Positions 1-12,143 are shown, counted from the stretch's first letter. The stretch is DNA of 64,000 bases from Elgaria multicarinata webbii (GCF_023053635.1 NC_086182.1:2245001-2309000); one strand, 5' to 3'. The notes: a model not told the origin generated them from the letters alone. Made by a program: numbers and translations.

Positions 1-455
1 CACCAGTAAGCTCATAGTCAAGAGAGGATTGAAAGAATACCCAGAAACCAAAACTAGTTACACAGTTTAGGATCTCAGCCTCCAGGACATGCCTGCCAAT
101 AGGTACAGTACTATATGGCACCATGTGGATCTGATACTTTGAGTGAGTTGTTTCTTTTTTAATTAACTTGGAAAATTTCCACACATATTTTTATAGACAT
201 GCACACAACATTCTATGTTGTTCTTGCATTCAATTGCATTCTAGTCCATAGAAGCATATGCAATAATAAATGCTATTTATTATTCTATTATGTGCCATTC
301 TTATCCAATTCTTGCAGTGAATTCATTTTCTTCCTCTATACTTTGCTTGGATCCAACCTTTCAATTGGGAGTACTGCTGTCTTTTTTCTTTTTCCCTTCC
401 ACTATATGCTTCCATCTAAAAGTTTCATATTGTTCAAAGTTCTCACTGCATTGAT
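1..455. other. 5' edge, nothing recognised
   Basis: AT-rich sequence with no recognisable gene, RNA or repeat. Short open frames here have no family resemblance. Confidence 0.5.
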
Positions 456-463
456 GTAAAAAG

Positions 464-2106
464 TAGGGGTGTGCACGGACCCCCCGCTCCGCTTCACTTG
501 CAGATCCGCCATTTTCCGGATCGGGCCGCTCCGCCCCGCCCCCGCTCCGCCCACTTCCGCTCCGCTCCGCCCGGAGCTCCGGATCCGGATCCGGAGCTCC
601 GTTTCCCCCCCCCCCCCATAGGCTTGCATTGAAAGCTAAAAAATTATACAACTTTTTTTCTGTTCAAGTTAGAAACCTCATGTTTGGCACCATGACACCT
701 CATGGGGATATACACACGCACGCCAAGTTTCAAAGCAATCCCATCATCCCCTGATTTTTGGCAAATTTTTGAAAATCGGGCACTCCACACACAACATCCC
801 TGCGAGGTGGGCAGGGGAGGAGGGAGGGAAGGCAGGCAGGCATGCAGCTGGCATTTCTGGGGGCATAAGGAAGTGAGCCAAGGATAAGCCAGTAATGCAT
901 ATAAAATGGAATAAATCAATAAATAAACAAAGGAGGGGTGGAATTAAAAGCAGCAGTGTTGCTCTATAAACAGCAAGAAGAATTTTTAAAAAAAGGCTGT
1001 ATCTGTCTTTTACCAGCAATAGGGGACGTGCCCGGGGGAGGGGGAAGTAGCTGCCAGTTCAAGACAGCCACCAACAGCTCTGAGAAGAAGTAAAACGCTC
1101 ACTTCAACTCATAACAGGCATTGCTCCACCACTGAAAAGTGACCTTTCACTTCAACTCATGATAGGCATTGCTCCACCGTTTTACTCTCTTTGGAAGGCT
1201 CTAATGGCCTTCCAGTGCAGGAGAGAGTGGGGGCACGTCCACGATGAGATGCCCTAGGGGAGCTCATCCCCTTGCACCACATCTATTCAGTTGTTCACCA
1301 AGGTTAGGGTGGGGAGCAGTGCTGTGTTTCTATCTCTTATTCTTGGCTTAGTATATGATTTCAGGTTGTGTTTGTGCATTTGGTGGGGCTACTGTGTTAA
1401 AAAACACGGGGAAAAGCCCGTTCAGATGAAGAAAGAGAAGTTTCCCAGAATCCCAAGTTACCTGTTTTGCCTATGCCCTCCTCCAACTTTGGGATCATCA
1501 TGACCGGGAGCTGACTCTGCCCCTCAGCCCTTTGAAAAAGGTATTTTTCCCGCCGATTTTTTAAAAACTTCTAGCGCGCGACCCGTACGATGCAGAAAGT
1601 TGAGAGTAGTCTCAAAATGACCCCCATCCACGACTCTCTGTGCACAAGAATTTTCAGAATGATAGCTTAAACCCCCCCCCAGTTATCCCCGATTCTTTCC
1701 CTCAATGCAATCCTATGGGCGAAAAGCCGAAAACGCCGTTTGAGCCGCGCGGTTGACCCGATTTTCACAAAAATATAGCACGCGACCCAGACAACGCAGA
1801 GAGGTGAGAGTGGTCTCAAAATGACCCCCATCCACGACTCTCTGAGCACAAGAATTTCTAGAACGATAGCTTCAAAAACAACCTAGTTATGCGCGATTAT
1901 TTGCCGCAATGCAATCCTATGGCGAAATGTTTTCAAGATGGCGACCGGAGCGCTCCGCCTGAACTAGGAGCTCCGAAAAATGGCCGCTTCTCTTCGCCTT
2001 GCTTCTAGGGGGTCCGCGGTCCGCTCCTACTCCGCCTCTGGGTAAGGCGGAGCAGGCCAATCCGCTACTGCTTCTACGCTCCTAATCGGAGCGGATCACA
2101 CCCCTA
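464..2106. mobile_element. Complete non-autonomous hAT-like DNA element, 1.64 kb
   Basis: The left end reads TAGGGGTGTGCACGGACC and the right end, reverse complemented, reads TAGGGGTGTGATCCGCTCC, so the two ends form a terminal inverted repeat. The element is flanked by a perfect 8-bp duplication GTAAAAAG (456-463 and 2107-2114), the target length of the hAT superfamily. Both ends carry GC-rich CTCCGC-type runs. No transposase-like frame is present, so any movement would have needed a transposase supplied in trans. The intact duplication argues for a fairly recent insertion. Superfamily is inferred from duplication length and end sequence only. Confidence 0.82.
1574..1925. repeat. Internal tandem duplication, about 204-bp period
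   Basis: A block starting near GCGCGACCC at 1574 recurs from 1778 with the shared core CTCAAAATGACCCCCATCC followed by ACGACTCTCTG. About 1.7 units lie inside the hAT-like element. This is a family-internal duplication, not a separate insertion. Confidence 0.75.
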
Positions 2107-2114
2107 GTAAAAAG

Positions 2115-2676
2115 AGCCCCACAGCAATGTTTCTGGACTTAACTCCTCCCCTCCCACCTTTAAAACAAATCTCAGCATGATATTATCTCTCTGCTCTTCT
2201 TTAAGTTATGTTCATCATGGCAGATGTTTCAATTACCTCTTTCAGAAACTCATCTCCTGGCCTAATATCCATTCCACTCTTCTTTACTACCGACATGGCA
2301 CATCACAGAGCAGATCATGTTTAAATAATGGGCAATGGGGGTATCTCGGTAGAGGAAGATGAAAGGGACTCTAAAAGTTCGGAGACTTAGAATGCAATTA
2401 CGAGATCAGCAAATTCATTTCCCATGGACATCAGCAGCTTACAGAGAGATGAGCCTTATGCACCCGATCCAGACCAAAGGTACCAAATAGTTCAACCAGA
2501 CTCCCTTCCCCCCTCACCCTGAGTTGGGTATCGTTCTGCCCCATCACCAGGATTTTCCTCTCTTCCCCCCTATTTCTGTATCGTTGTGCCCCAGTTCTAG
2601 GACTTTCCTCCCCCGCCTGCCCCTGTTTGTGTATCGCCTCTCCTGCCATTCCCCCGCTCCCCAGTTTCTGAACAAT
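2115..2676. other. No gene seen
   Basis: Unremarkable sequence with pyrimidine-rich stretches around 2500-2650. Nothing assignable was found. Confidence 0.4.
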
Positions 2677-3529
2677 CTTCATGAACTTAAAGATGCACAG
2701 CTTTGCATGATCAAAGGAATGCAAAAGCGTTCCTACGATCCTTCGCACTGGGGGACTATAAGCTCCAAAGGATTTGAGGGAGGAAATTTTTTAAAAATCA
2801 TTAAAAAATCAACAGATGACCCAGTTGGATTCAATTTTGGTATGCTGAAAGCCCTCCTTAAGATCTATCACCGTGCTGATTTTGATCTCTTTATCTTTAA
2901 AACGTACTCAGATGTAAGCATTTGTTTAATTTCCATTTTAAAAATCCCACAGAGTTCAATTGATTAATCAACTAAAACTCCTTTCACCTGCCACTGGAGG
3001 CTGCATTGTGTTCCCCATGTCATGCACTTCCAATCAAGAGGGAAAGGGGAGGGGAGAGAAGCTACGCACCCCCCTATAATGTTACCAATGCATCCCCCTC
3101 TCGCTTCCCCCCCCCCCCAAAGCAAGTCATGAAGCAAAGGTGGAGGATCGAAAGTACAAAAGATAATTTTTTCATTCAACCCAGCAGCCAGGAAGCAGCA
3201 GGAGGAAAGGATTTGAATTTGAATTTAAAAACACCGGTTGGAGAAACACCGCCTCTCTTTTGTCATCAATACTGCCCCTTGAACACACTTTCGTCAGCAA
3301 TACCTCCTCTTGAAAACACGCCCACAGAACATCGGATTGAAAACCATTGATGAAAATACACTTTGAAGTTTGAGCAGGGTGCTTTCGCATTACCAGAGGA
3401 ACCGGACTTTCTGATACGTTGCTAAGAGGAGGGGAAGAACCACAATCACAGCAGGACACGGTCAGCGTCATTTGAGTCCTTTGCACGCAATTCACCTCGA
3501 CAGCAGACTATAACACTGGTGTGATGGAG
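2677..3529. mobile_element. Unclassified DNA element, copy of the 62-63 kb family
   Basis: Positions 2677-2905 match 62904-63125 by eye; both contain AGATGCACAGCTTTGCATGA followed by TCAAAGG. The right end closes with GGTGTGATGGAGC, the same terminus seen at 6560-6573 and 63827-63839. The left boundary is not clear. No coding capacity is seen. The family is called from these shared ends; its superfamily is not known to me. Confidence 0.55.
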
Positions 3530-4481
3530 CTTTATGTATTATTTAAAGGTTCCCCATAAAACACTCTCAGAATGCACAATGCTTTAACAGCCCATTCTTC
3601 CTTGAAATGGAAGGATGTTCCCATGATTTCAGCATGTCTTAATTCCAAATAAACTTGCCTTGGAACACTGTATTGCTCATTTCTCAAAACACAAATCATG
3701 GGCAATAATACTTTCCTTTTATGGATAGGAAACCGATGCTGAGAGACAGCAAATTGTCTGAGGTCATCCAGTCACTTAATCGCTATTCTTTAAGCCAAGG
3801 TTATCTGGATCCAAATCCATCCAACTCTCACTTGAATCAACCAGAGGGCCTTGCTCTCCAGGGCAAAGGCTTCTGATACGAGAGGCTGCTGGGCCAGCAT
3901 TCCAAAAGCATTCTCCTAGTTGTTTTTTTGAGTTTGAGGAAATTACTCGCCGTTAAGATTGCATAGGAAACCATTTTCAGCCTGATGCCTGAATTGGCCT
4001 GTGTGCCTGTGAAATATATTCTTTCCTTGCCAAAGAACAAATAAATGTGGATTACATATTCTGAATATGGAAGCACTTTTGGAACAATTGATCTACTGAA
4101 AAGCTCTCCTGCAAACTCCATTGAAAGGAAGAGGCCTTCTTGGAGGATTGGGACCCATGATGAAGACTTGCACTGTGGCAGTAAACCACAAAATAAAATA
4201 CAAAATAAAAAAGCACTTGTATGGAAAATTTGTGGGAGATGACTGCATTTGGTGTTGAAGGGTCCTTGCTGCCATCTTCTGCAGTAATGTCCCCCATGTT
4301 TGTTCTGTTCTCCCTATGCCTCCTGAAGCATTTTCCTGATGTGGGCATGTGAGGGTACTGGTGCTCGTGTTCTAAAACAGCGAGGGAGAGCAAGGAAATA
4401 GATGGTGTCAGGGAAGCCTGAAACCTTTCACCCAGGAGAGGACAAAGTATGGGGTGGAGAAAGTAGATAGGAAGGCATCTG
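3530..4481. other. No gene seen
   Basis: Unique-looking flank sequence. The open frames on both strands are short and lack recognisable domains. Confidence 0.4.

Positions 4482-4527
<46 letters not shown>
4482..4527. repeat. (TCTA)n / (GATA)n microsatellite
   Basis: About 11 perfect tetranucleotide units. It abuts a LINE 3' end on its right, so it is probably the expanded tail of that insertion. Confidence 0.95.
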
Positions 4528-4850
4528 ATATTTTTACCCTGCTCCTCAGTCAAAAAAGGCCCTTGGAGCAGCTTACAATCAGTTAGCAAAGAAGACAGTC
4601 CCTGCCCTCAGGCTTACAATCTAAAAAAAGACGTGACACACAAGGAAAAGGAGTTGGGGAGGGAAAAGGGGGAAAGAGAGAGGGAAAGGAAGAGAGAGAA
4701 ATTAAGTAGACTGGAAAAAGGGCTGATGGGATTGTCCTGCTCCCGAAGGAGTGGAGTTGAACGAGAGCAGGCCCTGAGGTTTCCTCTACCTGCTCCTGTC
4801 CCCTTGCTCTCATTTTGCTTTCTTGTCATGCTAGAACTTGGTGTCATCCT
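4528..4850 (-). mobile_element. LINE 3' end fragment (L2-like)
   Basis: The sequence after the GATA run has the phrasing of L2-type 3' ends in this window, including AGCAGCTTACAATCAGTTAG and CAGGCTTACAATCTAA; compare 27100-27190, where GCTTACAATCTAATAAAATC occurs in another family. The element would lie on the minus strand with its tail at the microsatellite. No reverse transcriptase frame remains. Confidence 0.5.
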
Positions 4851-4874
4851 GTGAAATGGACTGGTGGGAGATTT

Positions 4875-5050
4875 GGGACAGGCGAAAGAAAGGGCTTCTT
4901 CACAGAGCGTAAGAGCCGGGGATGGCCACTAGCTTAGGATGGCTTTAAAAGGGCATCATGGTTTGTCAGTGGCCACTAGCCATAATACATTGATAGATGG
5001 TGCCTCCATATTCAAAGGCAGTTGGCCTTTGAGTGCCGGATGCTGAGACA
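4875..5050 (+). mobile_element. CR1-type LINE 3' end fragment
   Basis: Contains GATGGCCACTAGCTTAGGAT, then GGCTTTAAAAGGG and a second GGCCACTAGCC, a series I recognise from reptile CR1-type 3' regions. The next portion of the same kind of 3' region appears at 57885-58086. Strongly 5'-truncated. Confidence 0.55.
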
Positions 5051-5990
5051 AACCACAGAGGGGAGCAGTCAGCTTTTAATGCACCAGAGCTTTACTAGGT
5101 GTTTTCCCTGGCTCTAGGGAGACATTGGTGCCTTGGTGACATCAGCAGCCATTCCACCAATCCCCTTGCTCATCTCCAGCCTCTTTTCATGCCCAGCAAC
5201 CCAAATGCCTCTTGCTAAAGAAAGACGGACACCTTAAAGACCGACATATTAAAAGTGTGTGTGTGTGTGAGCAAACATGTGGTCCTCCAGATGTCATTAT
5301 ACTTCAGCTCCATCTAGCATCACCAGTGGCTAGGGATGATGGGCATTGTAGTCCAATGCCTAATAGGCAATAGACCCCACACATATGAATTAAAGGGTCA
5401 TGAATCAATGTAGGTATACCAAGATAAGCAAGAAGCAACTTAGCTGTTGTCTGGAAACATCAGTGGGTAACACTACAGGATGTGAAGAAGCAGGGAGACA
5501 TTCATTTCAGGGGTTCACCAAACTGGGGGGCATTTTGAGGAGAACCCCTGAAATGATGAGACGGAAAGGAGTGTATGAGAAATGATTCAGTGTGTGTCTG
5601 TGTCTGTGGTGAACCGGGGATGGGTGTTTCCATTCCATTGGGGGAGTCCTAGGGGAGGGGCTTACCACCAGTGCAGGAGAGTTATTACCTTCCCCCTTTT
5701 TTGTCCTTTGTTTTCAACCTATTCTTTTTTCTTTCCTTTGAACCATTTTTTGTTCACAGAATTGCTGGCAGCTTCAGTGGTGCAGCCGCATCAGAGCTCT
5801 GGCCAGTGTGGCATTTGGAGATAACGAGCTTCTTTGGATGAGCGTCTTATCGCGTGCTCATGACTGGCCACTCACGGATCTTCATGGTCATTTTGATGAC
5901 ACAGTGATCCTCCTGTGCACCTCCCGCTTCTTCTGTTGTTTTTTCCACTACAAAATATGAGCCAGAAAATCTGTTTTTTCTTCGCTCTGA
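5051..5990. other. No gene; one decayed hAT-MITE half
   Basis: Around 5280-5372 there is a degraded half of the common palindromic MITE (TGGTCCTCCAGATGTCATTA ... GGGCATTGTAGTCCAATG). The rest holds nothing assignable; a pyrimidine tract lies near 5690-5740. Confidence 0.45.
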
Positions 5991-5996
5991 CAATGG

Positions 5997-6575
5997 GCTC
6001 CATCACGCCAGCATTTTATCACACTCTCGTCATGCCTGATTTGCCATTTTGCAGTGTGGTACTCACATGACCTTGTGCCTGTCCTGGAGTCACCCTGCCT
6101 CTTCCCCTCCATTTTCTGTGTTTTCCTAGAGCGGGGAAAGTCCGGTTTATTTCCTCCATGCAGGATGAAAGCACCCTTCCCCCCCCCCATGTATTGCTAT
6201 CCTAACACTATATCCTTTGTTGGGGACATGGGCTTTGAAGGGAGGTCTTGCTGATGAAAGAGGAGGGTGGGGCAGTTCTTATCCTCCAGCACTCGTCCTC
6301 TAGCATGTTGAACGAATGAGCTTGTGCTGACTCAGTTGAACGAATGAACTGGACGGGGAAGAACCAATGAACTCAGAAGAACCAATGAACTGGACGGGGA
6401 AGGAGAAGGGCAAGGGTGGGGCAGGGAGGAGTAAGAGAGCAAACAAGGGAAAGGAAATTTCACCAGTATAGTGGCGATACCACAAGCACACATGAAAGGG
6501 ACCATTAGCTTGACCCAATAGTGGAAATTGCAGAAGCAAACCGGGGGGGGGGAAGTAGGTGTGATGGAGCCCATT
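5997..6575. mobile_element. Unclassified TIR DNA element (CTCCATCAC family)
   Basis: The left end CTCCATCACGCCAGCATTTT and the right end GGTGTGATGGAGCCC are inverted copies. The interior matches the left part of the 62.1-kb copy, sharing GGTACTCACATGAC, CCTCTTCCCCTCCATTTTC-like text and an AAAGAGGAGGG motif. No transposase frame is seen. Superfamily not assigned. Confidence 0.6.
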
Positions 6576-6942
6576 AATTGGTGCCATTTCCTGCTATGTG
6601 CAGGAGAAGCTGTGCTATAGAAGCAGCCACATGGTTGCTACTTGCTTCCCCGTGTGAAGAAAGAGGAAGCTGCTCATCCCTGTTGTGGGACAGCAGCAGG
6701 AGGCTGAAGTGATGGTAGGGAAACACAATTTTCCTCCATCTGAAAATGCTAGATGTCTTTAATCTGTGCCCCTCCGTGGACTGTGATGTATAGAGAGATC
6801 CTTGCAAGAGTGACTAGACTTCCTGGGCTTGTTTGCTCTGTGTGAGCCATGCATAACTGACCATAAGGCAAAGCTGATCTTTGCGGGAGTGGGGTGGATC
6901 TCTGGGGGTGCTGATCCATAATAAAGCTTGCACACTGCAGTG
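6576..6942. other. No gene seen
   Basis: No recognisable feature between two mobile elements. Confidence 0.4.
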
Positions 6943-7343
6943 CAATTATTTATTTATTTATTACATTTTTATACCACTGAATAGCCGAAGCACTCTGGGC
7001 GGTTCACAAAAATTAAAACCATAATAAAACAACCAACAGGTTAAAAACACAAATACAAAATACAGTATAAAAAGCACAACCGGGATAAAACCACGCAGCA
7101 AAATTGATATAAGATTAAAATACAGAGTTAGAACAGTAAAATTTAAATTTAAGTTAAAATTAAGTGTTAAAATACTGAGAGAATAAAAAGGTCTTCAGCT
7201 GGTGATGAAAAGAGTACAGTGTAGGCGCCAGGCAGACCTCTCTGGGAAGCTCATTCCACAGCCGGGGTGCCACAGCGGAGAAAGCCCTCCTCCTAGTAGC
7301 CCTCACTTCCTTTGGCAGGGGCTCATGGAGAAGGGCCCCTGTA

Positions 7344-7344
<1 letters not shown>

Positions 7345-7422
<78 letters not shown>

Positions 7423-8020
7423 TTTATTTCTTACCCGCCTCTCCCTTTGGATCTAGGCGGGGAACAACATTAGAACAGGAATCAATACATCTTAAAAATT
7501 CTTGATTTAACATTGATCTGGATAGGCCTGCCGGAAAAGGCTAGTCTTTAAAGCTGCCTTAAAATCACACAGAGAGTTAATTTTATGAATCTCCTCTGGC
7601 AGGCCATTCCACAATCTGGGGGCGACAGAAGAAAAGGTCCTCTGGGAAACTGATGTCAGCCTAGTTTTAGCTGACTGAAGTAAGTTCTCCCCAGAGGACC
7701 TGAGTGTGCGGGGCGGACTGTATGGGAGAAGGCGATCCCGCAGGTAACCTGGACCCAAACCATTTAGGGCTTTAAAGGTAATGACCAACACTTTGTACTT
7801 TGCCAAGAAACTAATTGGCAGCCAGTGGAATGATTTTAATGTTGGTGTAATATGCTCACCCCTAGATGTACTGGTGACCAACCTGGCTGCCATATTTTGA
7901 ACTAGTTGAAGTTTCCGAACTAGGTACAATGGTAGCCCTATGTAGAGCGCATTGCAGAAGTCAAGCCTTGAGGTTACCAGCGCATGCACTACTGTCTTTA
8001 GGTCTTCTAACTCTAAGAAG
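7345..8020 (-). mobile_element. L2-clade LINE (family A), 5'-truncated, nested in family B
   Basis: This insertion carries a trinucleotide tail, (GAT)n then (AAT)n as read on the + strand, and the terminal text CTTACCCGCCTCTCCCTTTG. An open frame at 7507-7989 encodes 160 residues that correspond to the last 160 residues of the reverse transcriptase at 37742-39442, with about seven differences by eye. Such close agreement means both copies descend from a recently active source. It is truncated at GTCTTCTAACTCTAAGAAG, just upstream of that frame. Confidence 0.9.
7507..7989 (-). pseudogene. LINE reverse transcriptase C-terminal end
   Basis: The 160-residue frame contains TSRLDFCNALYIGLP, the conserved HWLPISF thumb segment and the C-terminal RLWNGLPEEI motif typical of L2/CR1 proteins. 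The catalytic palm is missing because the copy is 5'-truncated, so it cannot be active. It ends at the family stop codon next to the 3' UTR. Confidence 0.85.
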
Positions 8021-8066
8021 ATGATCTTAAAGTCCGGGCAGGTACATATGGGAGGAGCCTAATTAA

Positions 8067-8449
8067 CCTGAGTGTTACAGATACATAAAGGAGCATATTA
8101 CAGGGGACACTGTAGTGTCCCCTGTGTTATAGGCGATCAGTAAAAAGAGCATTCCACCATGTTACCCTGTAAATTGGGGGGTGGGTCATTCTAGCGTTCA
8201 TAAAATGGAAAATGTTTCACCAATCTTTCTGAAAATACGACCTGCCAGAAAGAAAAGCTGGTTTTACATACCCTGGCAATTTCAAGAAGTTTGGTGAAAT
8301 ATTGAAGGGGTGGTGGCAGTTGAAAGGACGAAAGTAAAAAAATCCTCTCTGACTCAAAAGTGAAACTGAAAACTGGGGTTGGCGACTTTTTTTTTGCGCA
8401 GGGAAAGCTCCGAATTGGGACCCTTACCCTCCAATCCATTGGTGGGATC
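8067..8449. other. No gene; short perfect hairpin at 8101-8126
   Basis: ACAGGGGACAC and its reverse complement flank a 4-nt centre at about 8101-8126. The remaining sequence is unassigned. Confidence 0.5.
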
Positions 8450-9095
8450 GTGTTCCCCAGTCCATCTCGTTGATGGAATGGCCTTTCTTTTTTTAAAATT
8501 CCCTTCCATTGAATTTTAATAATAAAAAAATTGCCCCATTAAAGTCAATGGAGGCCTCATAACACATCGCATGCGCAGTAGCGGCGCTCTCCCCCCTCCC
8601 TCCTGTCTTGAGGGCTATCCGGAGTAGGAGCCAGCCCGGGGGCTCGCTGCCCAGTCCAGCATACACAAAATGTGGCTGCTGCCGCTGCCCCTCCTTCCCT
8701 GTCAGCGCGACCCGGCAATTGTCCCAAGATGGCAGCGCAGGCCTTGCAGCAGCAGCAGCCTAGCAACACCTGAGAAGCACCGGCCGGCTGGGGAGTGGAA
8801 GGGGGAGCCGGGCGGAAGCGGAGCAGCAGGACCGGAGGCAGAGCCAGAGCAGCAGCAACCCAACAACGACCAGACGGAGCAGCAGCAGCAGCAGCAACCC
8901 AACGACAACAACACAAACGGCTGCCCCGCCTCCTCACGGCTGCTCTCCTGGGGAAACAGGCTCCCATGCAGGGCCTCGGCACGAGGGAGCACGAGGGAGA
9001 GAGATCAGCGCGCCACGAGGTCTCCAGGGTGCTTACTTTAAAGAAAGTTCTCCTCGGGTGAGTGCCTGGATCCAGTTCACCTCCTGGCCCTTCTC
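8450..9095. other. GC- and CAG-rich block of unknown nature
   Basis: The left part (8450-8590) resembles 11085-11290: both have a GGAATG..TTTCTTTTTTTAAA stretch and later GCATGC(G/T)CAGTAG. The right part is CpG-rich with several CAG/CAA runs and an open 123-codon frame at 8670-9041 rich in Gln and Asn. The second diverged copy suggests a repeat family rather than a gene. No splice-site or domain evidence supports a protein. Confidence 0.4.
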
Positions 9096-9636
9096 GTGTT
9101 TGGAAGAAGAAAGTCCTACAACTCCCAGCATCTCCAAGCCTTAGACTGGTCTAGCAGCTCCCTGGGAGTTGCAGGGCTTTTTCCCCTTGCCGAGCAAACC
9201 TGCTGCTGCTGCTGCTTGTTGTTGTTGCTGCCGCCTCCTGCAATCCTGGGGCTGCAATCCTGGGCATGCCTCTCTGGAAAAAAGCCTCATACAGACCTGC
9301 ACAGGATTGCCCTGTTAAAAGTATGGGGAGGGGGGGGAGAGACTGCTTAGGCTTCCTGCTGATTTTAAAACTGGATTCTAGGTCTACTGCAAATTAGATC
9401 CTGGCTTCTCATGTTTTGGACTACAATTCCCATAAGCCCTCACCAACACAGCCAATGAGTTGTAGTCCAAAATATATATTGAGGGTAAAATCCAAGGTAA
9501 ATCCTACTTAGAGTAGACCCATTGAAATGAATGGAACTTAACTTGGTCAAAACTTACATAAGTCTTATTCATGTCAATGGGTCTGCACTACATAGGACTC
9601 ATGTGGGATTCTACCCTCTGTTGCCTACCACACTTA
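9096..9636. repeat. Degraded palindromic MITEs and diverged repeat pieces
   Basis: At 9414-9476 TTTTGGACTACAATTCCCAT is mirrored by GAGTTGTAGTCCAAAA, a shrunken copy of the common squamate palindromic MITE. At 9500-9600 two inverted halves around CCCATTGAAATGAATGG form another foldback relic. A (CTG)n run lies near 9200-9230. Confidence 0.5.
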
Positions 9637-10490
9637 GAATCATAGAATAGTAGAATTGGAAGGGGCCTAAAAGGCCATTGAGTCCAACCCCCTGCTCAAT
9701 GCAGGAATCCACTCTACAGCATACTTGACAGATGCTTGTCCAGCTGCCTCTTGAAGGCCTTTAGTGTGGGAGAGCACTTAACCTCCCTAGGTAACTGATT
9801 CCATTGTCGCACTGCTCTAACAGTCAAGAAATTTTTCCTGATGTCCAGTTGGAATCTGTTTTCCTTTAACTTGAGCCCGTTATTCCGTGTCCTGCACTCT
9901 GGGAGGATCGAGAAGAGATCCTGGCCCTCCTCTGTGTGACAACCTTTTAAGTATTTGAAGAGTGCTATCATCTCTCCCCTCAATCTTCTCTTTTCCACGC
10001 TAAATATGCCCAGTTCTTTCAGTTTCTCTTCATAGGGCTTTGTTTCTAGACCCATGATCATCCTGGTTGCCTCCTCTGTCTGCGTCCTTCTTGAAGTGTG
10101 GTGCCCAGAACTGGACGCAATACTCCAGATGAGGCCTAACTAGGGCCGAATAGAGAGGAACCAGCACCTCACTTGATTTGGAAACTATACTTTTATTAAT
10201 TCAGCTCAAAATAACATTTGCCTTTTTTGCAGCCATATCGTATTGTTGGCTCATATTCAGCTTGTGATCTACAACAATTCCAAGATTCTTCTCATTTTTA
10301 GTATTGCTGAGCCAAGTATCCCCCCCCCCATCTTGCAACAGTTCATTTGGTTTCTTTTTCCTCGGTGTAGAACTTGGCATTTATTCCTATTAAATTTCAT
10401 GCTGTTGTTTCCAGCCCAGCGCTGCAGCCTATCAAGTTCACTTTCAACTTTGATTCTGTGTTCCAGGGTATTAGCTATCCCACCCAATTT
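9637..10490 (-). mobile_element. CR1 LINE, 5'-truncated
   Basis: The 3' end at the left shows the CR1 hallmark AATCATAGAATAGTAGAATT followed by GGAAGGGGCC and CCATTGAGTCCAACCCC. Minus-strand frames at 9714-10061 and 10269-10487 encode the C-terminal CR1 reverse transcriptase ([39 protein letters not shown]) and an upstream segment (LDRLQRWAGNNSMKFNRNKC). The frames are not continuous, so it is a relic. A closer-to-consensus copy of the same region lies at 53302-53970. Confidence 0.93.
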
Positions 10491-11084
10491 TGGCTTAGCC
10501 TACCTCACAGGGTTGTTGGAGGGGGGGCTAGGAAGGGGAGATGTTATTTCTGCCCTGAGCTCCTGGGAAGGAACAGAAGTACCATAGATGCCTTACGCCA
10601 GGTCAGATGATTTCATCACCTATTCCGCTATTATATGTTTTCTACTCTAACTGCCAGCAAAAAAGTTACCTTCTTTCCAGCAGGCTATCTGAAAGCACAC
10701 CCAAGTCATATGTAATATGCACATTTGATTTTTAAAAGATTTAGAAAGTAATGCTTCCAAAAACTGCATTAGCCTTTTATGCTGCAACATTACACTATTG
10801 GCTCACATTGAGAAATTGATCAAAAATGGTCACCTTCTTTCCAGCAGACCCAAGTCATATGTAATATGCACATCTGATATTTAAAAGATTTAGAAAGTAA
10901 TGCTTCCAAAAACTGCATTAGCTTTTTGTGTGGCTTTTATTCCTGTGTGTCGTTTATTACATACTAACCCTGTTCAAAAGGCATGCTAAACCACAGTGGT
11001 TAAGCATTTTGAGCTAAACATTATGGCTTAGAGTGTCATGTGAACCATGACAATTGATGGAATGAGACCCATACTCATTAATCC
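10491..11084. repeat. Unassigned sequence with a recent direct duplication
   Basis: The segment from CACCTTCTTTCCAGCAG-like text at 10669 through GCATTAGC near 10770 recurs at 10831-10925. The offset is 149-162 bp, with a 13-bp length difference near the start. Mismatches are few. No gene is seen. Confidence 0.75.
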
Positions 11085-11405
11085 AGTGGTGGTGTCTTCT
11101 TCGGCCTTCATTGTAGTTGGTGGAATGACTTTTCTTTTTTTAAAAAAATCCCTTCGGTTGATTTTTAATTATTATTGTTTTGCCCTAGAGCCTCAATGTT
11201 ATTATGTAAACCATTGGTTTTTTGTTTATTGAATATAATATATAGGGTGGCCATCTTGATTTGTAAGCATGCTCAGTAGTGCCTCCTCCCCCCACCTGCC
11301 TCAGCTATATTGGAACATTGAGAGAAAATGGCTGCCTCCTCTAGCAAATATTGTCAGTGTCTTCTCAGAAGTACGTCCCATTGAATGTAATGGTCTTATT
11401 CCCTG
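11085..11405. repeat. Diverged second copy of the 8450-8590 block
   Basis: Shares the GGTGGAATGACTTTTCTTTT stretch, a CCTCAATG element and GCATGCTCAGTAGTGCC with the 8.5-kb block. GTAAACCATTGGTTTTTTGT near 11206 also resembles the outer end of the inverted duplication (13412-13440). Family unknown. Confidence 0.45.
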
Positions 11406-11410
11406 GAAAG

Positions 11411-12143
<733 letters not shown>

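Larger units (their letters stand above)
6943..8066 (-). mobile_element. L2-clade LINE (family B), split by a second LINE
   Basis: The 3' end lies at the left: a (TTTA)n tail, then the family signature ACCGCCCAATAGCCGAAG-like text (here CACTGAATAGCCGAAG) and GGCGGTTCACAAAAATTAAA. The element runs to 7344, is interrupted by a family A insertion (7345-8020), and resumes with ATGATCTTAAAGTCCGGGCA through 8066. The same uninterrupted sequence stands at 58600-58640. It is 5'-truncated and covers only the 3' UTR and the last codons. Confidence 0.85.
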
